Positions 57,036-64,000 of a stretch of DNA of 64,000 bases are shown here, piece by piece. The translations under genes and the position numbers were made by a program. Source of the DNA: Bombyx mori (lineage: Eukaryota > Arthropoda > Insecta > Lepidoptera > Bombycidae); NCBI RefSeq assembly GCF_030269925.1, contig NC_085111.1, positions 8,672,142 to 8,736,141 of the forward strand, given 5' to 3'. Below the pieces are notes generated by a model. It did no database searches. It saw only the letters and a program-made list of their open reading frames with translations, and had not been told where the DNA came from. How positions within the stretch are numbered: position 1 is the first letter of the stretch; every line of letters begins with the position of its first letter.

Positions 57036-60000
57036 ATGTAAGTATAGTTTTAAATCAATATTTCCAGTTCTTTTAATGATATGACGATTGATGGACCTAA
57101 AGAAGATTACTAGAGAGATGACTTTTGTATTTTTATTATTTCTATTTGCTTTTGTAATGTTATGAGGGGTTGTACTAGCTTGCTAAACATGTAGGCGAAC
57201 TCATGTTGCTCAGACTGGAAGACCTTGCTAATATCGGCTTCTATGTAAGAGCTGGAGGGTCGTGCATATTTGGCGAATATGAACATCACTTGAAGAACTT
57301 GCTCGTCGGTCGGTACGGTTCATATAGCCCACTGAGTTTCTCGCCGGATCTTCTCAGTGAGTCGCGTTTCCGATCCGGTGGTGGATTCTGCGAAGCACGG
57401 TTCTTGATAGGGTTCGTGTTAGTAACGTCAGGTTTGAGCCCCGTGAGCTCATCTACTCGCCGGTTTACGCTGATGTGGTATCTCTAAAACGTCAGCTTGC
57501 GTAGGAAAAAAAACGGTTCATACACCCTTTTGTCTATCTGGAAACGTCCCTTAAACTTGAAAAACGTTAGAATCGTAAAATAAACGTGTCTTGTGAGAGC
57601 ACGCTCCATTGACGGCGATATTCGCGTGGGCGAGTGGCTATCATCAGTATCTCGAATATTCCCAATACATTATAAATTAGTAATCTAAGTTTTCATTGTT
57701 AAAACTGCTTTTACCGCGACAGCCGTGGTCATCCATGACCACGAAAACTGTGTAAAGCATCGTCGGATATACTCGTAGTTCTGTTAATTGGCAATAAAAA
57801 ATCAAATCGTAAAAATAGTTTTAATTGTTACGACTTGCGAAAATTGACAAATAAATTGTTTCCATAGCATTTTTGTAGTAAAATCCATAATAATATATAT
57901 TCTAGGTGTACTCCATGCGGCCCTATGGTATGTTACAAATATGAAGATTGCGGTCCTCCGGTAAGTAATTGAGGGTTATTGAGAAAATAAGAACGGTAGG
58001 CACTCAAGATAGTCGCTCTTACCCATAATGAATAACTTTAATTAGATGCCTATGGTTACTGTTAGGCTAGCATACCAGCTATAGAAAAGTAATATCTCGA
58101 TCAAATCCAGTTTTTCATAAACGCCCGACGTTTTCTTCCAGCATTTGATCTGATAAGTATTCGTACCATTCTATTTTGCATAGCCATGACCGCGCATTTC
58201 GCATTAAAATTTAATCTGTGCGCGACAGCGTTGAAGACACGAAAAGCTTTGCACCAGTCCCTGTTTTTGGTGGTATTTGATTATCTGTAACTAACCAGAG
58301 ACACAATTCGCTTTTTTAGATTGGGGAATGTTCGGCTCATCCTATTGACTGCAATTGTGTTATAAATGTTGCGTTTTTTTTACATGATGTATTATTTAGT
58401 GTAAAACCGATCTAACCCCGACCTTGTGGCATCGCTTGAAAAGTTTTAGAGCACGACAGTAGCGCTTTTATACAGTTACCTACTTATTCAATGAAAATCA
58501 AAATCAGCCGCTCTGAGGTCTTGCCGCCGTCGGCATACTAGCTCTGCTGGTCAATAGTGACTCTCACTTTGTATTCTAGCGTATGTTAGCCCAAAGCGCT
58601 ATGACTGCATTAGTGTTTAGTACGATTATCCCTAAGTAATAAATAAAGATAAAGAGGAGCGATACGGTGCCCCGGTGCTTTTTTAGGCCTCTCAAGCACC
58701 GGTTACCATCCTCGTCGAACATCGAACAAGTTCGACGATCTCATCCATAGACACAGCCTCGAGTTTCTCGGCGGATCTTCTGAGTGACTCGCGATTCCGA
58801 TCCGGTGGAAGATTTTGCGAAGCACTCCTAGATCCCTAGTGTTAGCAAATTCTCTCAGGTTAAGCCCATGATCTCACGTACCCAGTCCGCACGCAGCTAG
58901 AATAGCCCCTTAGGCTACTAATAAAGGGGGTAAATAAAACTAATTCGTTAATAGATTTTAAAATTCATTTAGTGCGCATACGATTGAACGAATACAAGGA
59001 GATTTTATATCGGAACTCCCGGAGAGTTCAACCGGGGAGTCTTTGTTCCAACAATATGCTTTTTTGAGTGACCACTTTTTCCCTTTCCCACTTTAACGGT
59101 TATGTTACGAGCACAAAAACCATTAAATGGTATCACAAAATTATTTATTATTTACGAGATTGCAAGATTCGCATTATTATAAATTCACGATATGGTCGTT
59201 TTTAATACGCTTTTATTAGCTTCGGACGTGTATGTATGTTAGTATGTAACGGAATGTTCAAAGAACATGATTTTGACACCCCTTCAAAACTTTGATTAAC
59301 TCGAGATTTGGTATACTTATTAAGGAACGATGACAATTCAATATTAAAAAAAATTGAAAAAATTGAAATTCAACAAAAAATATGAAATAATTAATAACAG
59401 TTGACAAAAAACGCTTTTATAGTCGTCGTGGCCTAAAGGATAAGACGTCCGGTGCATTCGTATCGAGCGATGCACCGGTGTTCGAATCTCGCTGGCAGGT
59501 ACCAATTTTTCTAATGAAATACGTACTCAACAAATGTTCACGATTGACTTCCACGGTGAAGGAATAACATCGTGCAGTAAAAATCAAACCCGCAAAATTA
59601 TAATTTACGTAATTACTGGTGGTAGGACCTCTTGTGAGCCCGCACGGGTAGGTACCACCGCCCCGCCTATTTCTGCCGTGAAGCAGTAATGCGTTTCGGT
59701 TTGAAGGGTGGGGCAGCCGTTGTGACTATACTGAGACCTTAGAACTATATCTCAAGGTGTGTGGCGCATTTACGTTGTAGATGTCTATGGGCTCCAGTAA
59801 CCACTTAACACCAGGTGGCCTGTGAGCTCGTCCACACATCTAAGCAATAAAAAAAAAAAGAATATCCAACTAAAAAATTTAAAATAAATTTTAATACATT
59901 TGAATTAAAAATAGTGCAAGAAAAATTTTTTTAAAATCTTTTTACAATAAAATCATTTTTTCTTGCACTATTTTTAATTCAAATTTATTAAAATTTATTT

Positions 60001-60460
60001 TCTATTTTTTAGTTGGATATTGTAAGTTTCAGACAAGACCAGTACCAAAATGAGTAATCGCCATTGAGATAGATTGAGCAAAGAACATCACGAATACGCT
60101 CTCAATTTATACAAATGTACCATACACCTGTTGCAAATAGCGTAAACGGCTAAATATTATACAACAATACAAGAACATACAATTAAATAATTTGTTTTCT
60201 AATTGAACTTTAATTATTATTACTAAAACTAATGTATTTTGATATTCATATAGCTCCAGTGTTTGCCTCGGTCAGCTTTCAAGCGAAATGGCTTACAAGA
60301 CTGCCAGTTTTTTCAACAAGGTTCGATTCGCTACCTGTGCCGTGCCAGCTCTAGTCCTCAACCGTGTCCACCGCCCTGTCCGCCGTGTGTGCGATGCCCC
60401 CCGCCCGGCAAGACATACGTCACACGATTCAGTGACTTTGATCTAATGTCACAATGGTAG
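57036..60460 (+). CDS. Cys/Pro-rich protein, 85 residues, start codon split by an intron
   Basis: Exon 1 ends CAATCAT at 57037 before GTAAGTATAG; exon 2 is 57906-57960 and exon 3 is 60260-60460. The initiator ATG is rebuilt as AT|G. The protein begins MCTPCGPMVCYKYEDCGPP, then exon 3 adds CLPRSAFKRNGLQDCQFFQQ, the run PQPCPPPCPPCVRCPPPG, and ends DLMSQW. Exon 2 to exon 3 is phase 0 (CCG|GTAAGT; ctccag|TGT). The KRNGLQDC motif is shared with 56292 and 60563. The second exon could alternatively join the phase-0 exon at 60563. Intron 1 has a LINE tail; intron 2 holds a LINE tail, a repeat, a Bm1 and a MITE. The role is inferred as sperm structural from composition only. Confidence 0.68.
57325..57515 (+). 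mobile_element. Jockey-like LINE 3' fragment
   Basis: cccactgagtttctcgccgg, then gatccggtggtggattctgc and ccccgtgagctcatctactc. Short, 5'-truncated copy in intron 1 of the split-start gene. Confidence 0.75.
58660..58930 (+). mobile_element. Jockey-like LINE 3' fragment, diverged
   Basis: gaggcctctcaagcaccggt-like text, then cgagtttctcggcggatctt and gatccggtggaagattttgc. Intron 2 of the split-start gene. Confidence 0.65.
59190..59345 (+). repeat. Interspersed repeat copy (family a)
   Basis: ttattagcttcggacgtgta and then tgttagtatgtaacggaatg match 115-330 and 36185-36420. Confidence 0.4.
59421..59860 (+). mobile_element. Bm1 SINE, full length, youngest-looking copy
   Basis: Head gtcgtcgtggcctaaaggat, B box gttcgaatctcgctgg, full body and a tail of about ten A. 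Its tail is immediately followed by the MITE at 59861. Confidence 0.92.
59861..60021. mobile_element. Foldback MITE, about 161 bp
   Basis: The left arm aatatccaactaaaaaattt onward is the near-perfect reverse complement of the right arm ending agttggatatt, about 65 bp each with a short T/A-rich loop. It begins directly after the A tail of Bm1. Confidence 0.75.
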
Positions 60461-60562
60461 CCACCTCGCAACACTACGGTTTTAGGTAACGACAATCTGC
60501 TTTTATTATCACGGCGGACAGATTTGAATGTAGCTTGTTTAAAGCAAACGTTTTTGTTTCAG

Positions 60563-61507
60563 AAAAAAAAGTCGGCCGATGGAAACAGCGGAGCGGAGGA
60601 GGGTGGCTCCAAAAAAAAGGATGAAAACGAAAATCAGTTAAAGAGAACTAAAAGCCGTGAATTGCGAGGTGGGATTATGTATTACAGCTGCCACTGCATC
60701 AAGCGTAACGGCTTGCAGCACGATTGTCGGCGAACAGGTTGCAGCGGTGAGCCGACCTGCCTTGCATTACCGGACCCCTTATGCGCACCCAGTCAATTAG
60801 CTCGCGCCAGGGGCCTGGCTGACCCTGCGGCACTGTCTGCGCATTTACAAAATCAAGAAGGAAGTTCGTCTGGTCGGGCTGAAGTCTCCGGCTCCACTGG
60901 CGGGAACAGGTTTATTGTCTGCGAATTAAAAGGCATCGTCCTCGGAACCTCTGCAAATACATCTGAAAAATGCTGTAAGTGTCCTAATTTTGTGGCTACG
61001 CAAGTATCAAAGAGCGAAAAAGGCTCTAATTCTTGTGTTTGCAAAGATAATTCTTGTAAAAAATCGCCCAGCGATGTAAAAGGCGGTGTAGGATCTGTAT
61101 TTAAGTTTGACGAAAATACTTTAAATTCAATCTTAAAAAGCTTTGAGAAAAAAGAGCTCATATCTAAAGGTACGACAGGACATGCTCGAGAACTTAAGGA
61201 AAGAGAAGGCCCATGTACAAGACCGGGCTGTATACATCGGAAACCGCCTCCACCATGCCTTTGGAATGGTCCTTGTAAAGCAGATTGCTTCGAAACATCG
61301 CCTAATAATCAAGCGGGACATAATCAACTAAGAGACGATGGTGAAATAACTACGGATTCTAAATCTTCGAAGATCGATAGACCACCTCTCCATTCGCTTA
61401 CAATGAAACTTTTGAATCCCACAGGTTGTTCTTCTGGTGAAGATGGTGCAACAGGTAGCAATGGACCACTATCCAGCTTGCCAGTGCTGTTGATGAAGCT
61501 GTGCTAA
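60563..61507 (+). CDS. Large Cys-rich exon (KRNGLQHDCRR and PCKADCF motifs), 314 residues
   Basis: A strong acceptor (ttttgtttcag) at 60562 opens a phase-0 exon ending in TAA-free frame at the TAA/TAG-type stop at 61505-61507. Order: Lys/Glu-rich start (KKKSADGNSGAEEGGSKKKD), paralogous domain SRELRGGIMYYSCHCIKRNG onward, a middle with KCCKCPNFVATQ and SCVCKDNSCKKSP, then GPCTRPGCIHRKPPPPCLWN, GPCKADCF, and a Ser/Gly tail ending LLMKLC. No start codon lies near the beginning, so it needs an upstream exon. The phase-0 exon at 57906-57960 is one candidate and the overlapping frame at 60288-60431 (MAYKTASFFNKVRFATCAVP) another. The domain is shared with 56292; PCKADCF with 37122. Function unknown. 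Confidence 0.72.
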   Translation, partial: KKKSADGNSGAEEGGSKKKDENENQLKRTKSRELRGGIMYYSCHCIKRNGLQHDCRRTGCSGEPTCLALPDPLCAPSQLARARGLADPAALSAHLQNQEGSSSGRAEVSGSTGGNRFIVCELKGIVLGTSANTSEKCCKCPNFVATQVSKSEKGSNSCVCKDNSCKKSPSDVKGGVGSVFKFDENTLNSILKSFEKKELISKGTTGHARELKEREGPCTRPGCIHRKPPPPCLWNGPCKADCFETSPNNQAGHNQLRDDGEITTDSKSSKIDRPPLHSLTMKLLNPTGCSSGEDGATGSNGPLSSLPVLLMKLC

Positions 61508-61875
61508 CTTTCATTTTTCTTGTTGGAAGATTAAGAAAAAGTGTAAAACTACTTTTATCGATACTATCTAGAAATAAAGTAATAATTTGTACTTTGTTGT
61601 TTATTTATAATTCTACTAAATGAGACGTAACCACCTAGTATAAACTAGGTAATACTATATTAACTACTGGATTTAGGTGTCACATTTTTTCGTTACTGTA
61701 TCGTCATGACTCTCAATCTAGAGAAATACAGACCATAATCTACGAATCTACATTAGGTATATTCACAGCAGTACACTCATAAAGGACGTGTTTAATCGTG
61801 GTCTTTACGTTCTGATAGTTCTTAATCCCAATCAACTCAATGCTGTTGGATGCTACTACTGCGCACAGATCTGTA
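61508..61875. other. 3' flank of the large Cys-rich exon
   Basis: aataaagtaataatttgtac near 61572 supplies a candidate poly(A) signal for the preceding gene. Nothing else recognised. Confidence 0.4.
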
Positions 61876-61879
61876 TCCG

Positions 61880-62060
61880 TCGTTGTAAAACTTAACACGC
61901 CCACATCAGTCCGCTGAGTTTCTAGCCGGTTCTTTTCAGTTGCTTTGATTCCATCCGGTAGTTTAAGCATTCGCAAAGTAGGTGCAAGGTTCATTAGGTA
62001 CTATATTGGTCACGCACGGGTAGTTAGTAAACGCAGTTCCCCGCTGAGCCCGTGGATATA
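61880..62060 (-). mobile_element. Decayed Jockey-like LINE 3' fragment
   Basis: ccgctgagtttctagccggt and then gattccatccggtagttta are readable on the plus strand next to a reversed context. The match to other LINE tails is clear but mutated; orientation is uncertain because only the most conserved core remains. Confidence 0.4.
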
Positions 62061-62689
62061 AAGAATCTAAAGGTTTTAAAGATAGGTGCCCTTTGCATCG
62101 TCGTGACTTACGCCGATTCAGAATGTACCTACACCTCGGATATATACCTACCCTAGAAATCAGTATTTAACTTTAATTCGGTGCACATAGCCTGATTTTT
62201 GTTATACAAAGCATGAGCTTTACTTGTGACAGCATACGGTTAGCCCACACTACGTACCATCCAGCCTGTTTCGATCGCCAAGTAGTCTCGCCTTCGGTTG
62301 AAAAGTGGAACAGCCGTTATTCGATACAATTGTCATTTGGCCTCTTGTCTCAAGGGGGTGGTGACATTGAGGATAAAAAATGTTCTTCCACAAAATGCTT
62401 TTACACACTTTGTAGAATCTAGATCTCCAGAATTCTATCGCAAGAGTATAATTATTAGATGGCAGCAATGTAAAGATAATAATAGTAAATATTGTGATTT
62501 AATAAATATGTTAAATGAGACAAAAACCGAATTTCAATTGTTCAGTACAAATCAGCAATTTCACATTTTAACCCCTAAAGTGATAGAGCTTAAAACGCTT
62601 ATAGCAATTTTTTTTTGTGACTGGTAACTAAGACCTTTAGGTCATGTCTTATTTTAATTTATATTCTTATGTTTATGAAAAATGATAAT
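62061..62689. other. Intergenic, no supported gene
   Basis: An overlapping pair of ORFs at 62213-62627 has no recognisable family, and its start lies in repeat-like text (tcaagggggtggtgacattg). Confidence 0.35.
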
Positions 62690-63003
62690 ATGGAGTGAAA
62701 TTAAATAAAATGAATTGATACATTAATTAACTGGGATGAATTAAATGAAATGAGATGAGATGATATGGGATGAAATATAATCTCAGTAAAGTGGTGGTTA
62801 TTTACTGAAAAATTTTCAGTGGACTTTTTGGAGGATCCCGAGGAGTTACGTCCAGCGGCTTTGTTTCATTTTTCCACATTTGTGCACTTTCACAGATATG
62901 AAATAATTAATAAACCACCGTTATTACATATTTAAACCCGAAGAAACACTAAATAGACAAAATAAAACAAATCACACAACTTCACTCCTCGCGTTCCCGC
63001 CAA
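62690..63003 (-). repeat. Interspersed repeat (family c), uninterrupted copy
   Basis: Reverse complement of 25505-26110 without the nested MITE; ends tcctcgcgttcccgcca. Confidence 0.6.
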
Positions 63004-63344
63004 AAAGACCGCTTAGAGCTAAGATGCGCTACCACAGGCTAAATAAAAATTAAAGGTGCAATTGCATGATATCAAAGAGATTTTAATCACCTTAAAAATC
63101 ACAATTTTTTTGACAGAGTGACATAAATGACATTGTTCCTTCAATATCTGCTTAAAATAAAACGTGAGTAAAACACGTAAAAAAAATTTACATTTAAATT
63201 TAAAATGTGATTTTAGAATTTCTTGAATAAATTGCAAAAATGGGCGTGAATTAAATACTTAGATTATCTGCTCTTGCTAAGTATAAACATTGAATTATGT
63301 TACGATAAAACAAACACACTAGCCCCTATTTTCATGTAAAAGCA

Positions 63345-63551
63345 ATGTTTTTAAGAAAATTGACTCAATTTACATTGGTAGGCGCGCATACACGAAGCTT
63401 AAAAACGATTTGTTCATTATTACTTAGCAAGAGCGGCTCAGATGATAAATCGGGATCAAAGGGTGTTGAAACTAACAAGGAAACGTGTCAAGAATGTCCT
63501 TCTTGCGCCTGCCCTAGTGATTTCAACCCATCAACTCCAAGCATGTACGAT
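63345..63551 (+). CDS. First exon of a Cys-rich protein with mitochondrial-like N-terminus
   Basis: ATG at 63345 starts MFLRKLTQFTLVGAHTRSLK, basic and hydrophobic without acidic residues, like a mitochondrial presequence. A Ser/Lys/Asp-rich linker (SKSGSDDKSGSKG) and a Cys cluster (CQECPSCACP) follow. A GTAAGC donor after ATGTACGAT at 63551 is in phase 0; without splicing the frame stops three codons later. The continuation probably lies beyond the window. A TATAAAC motif at about 63282 is a candidate promoter. Composition links it to the Cys-rich island, but no direct motif is shared. Confidence 0.5.
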
Positions 63552-63871
63552 GTAAGCTCATGAAAATGTTAATTTAAAAAAAAACATTATCAATAGACTA
63601 CTAACTTCACCTGGCAATAGACCGATCTCAATTTCCGCTACTATCATCCGTAAATACCATTAGCTTTTATTTCACTACCTTATAACTATTAAGTCAACTT
63701 ATTTTAACTGAATCAAGAGGACGTTCTCTACTAGACTGTATATTTTTTTTAGTTTCATATCGATCTCAACGTTGTACTGGTTAGCTTTTATCTGTCGTCA
63801 GTCTGAAATTTAGGCATGGTATAATTAATTCAACCCCGTAGTGCATTTCCTAATAATACAGAATTTAATAT

Positions 63872-63990
63872 GAAGTCGTCGTGACCTAAATAATAAGTCG
63901 CGTGACGCACGCGTATCGAACAATGCGAATAAGTCAGTATTCAAATCCTGCAGGAAGTTGCATTTTTTTGTAAATGAATTGAAGCTTAAT
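63872..63990 (+). mobile_element. Bm1 SINE head, diverged or truncated
   Basis: gaagtcgtcgtgacctaaat, then the B-box-like attcaaatcctgcagg. The element decays into unrelated sequence toward the window end. Confidence 0.55.
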
Positions 63991-64000
63991 ATAATATATT

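Noticed and set aside
59421..59500. tRNA gene suggested by A- and B-box-like sequence
   Set aside because: It is the tRNA-derived head of the Bm1 SINE; no complete cloverleaf and the same head recurs in other Bm1 copies.
62213..62627. Pair of ORFs near 62.3 kb
   Set aside because: No recognisable domain and partly repeat-like sequence; insufficient evidence for a gene.

Overview
The window looks like nuclear DNA of a lepidopteran, almost certainly a silkworm (Bombyx). Host genes carry small exons with GT-AG introns. The DNA between them is packed with the tRNA-derived SINE Bm1, 3' ends of Jockey-like (BMC1-like) LINEs, R1- and RTE-type LINE fragments, mariners, a piggyBac-like element and Helitron-like repeats. 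No bacterial or organellar features are present. Exon structures were read by eye from reading frame, splice sites and phase; no transcript data were available.

Left third (about 3.3-25 kb): three conserved cell genes. Cyclin B (minus, 4125-9960, seven coding exons) has a CCAAT-rich upstream region. Guanylate kinase (plus, 11849-18600) has one GC-AG intron. A CDCA3/Tome-1-like gene (minus, 23400-24893) has repeated DPRSP...RTP motifs. Cyclin B and CDCA3 act in the same mitotic-entry pathway. A 5'-truncated R1-clade LINE (20738-22311) sits inside an RTE fragment with a 12-bp target duplication.

Middle (25-37 kb): repeats, a piggyBac-like element with 16-bp inverted ends and TTAA duplications (28083-29410), and a secreted HYR-CCP-CCP protein gene (minus, 29578-36691). 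The first coding exon of that gene encodes the signal peptide, and its long first intron holds a dead mariner fused to a LINE tail.

Right part (37-64 kb): an island of at least eight small genes, on both strands, for Cys/Pro/Gly-rich proteins; most are too short or too split to appear as long ORFs. The 31-residue product at 53.9 kb resembles the Mst(3)CGP sperm-tail proteins of Drosophila, so a testis or sperm role is inferred for the island. In two of these genes the ATG itself is split by an intron (AT|G) with the same donor context. Motifs (K/R)RNGLQxDC and PCKADCF link several members. Between them lie two 1100-bp copies of an unclassified transposon in opposite orientation, 84 bp apart, each with 10-bp inverted ends and its own perfect 10-bp target duplication.
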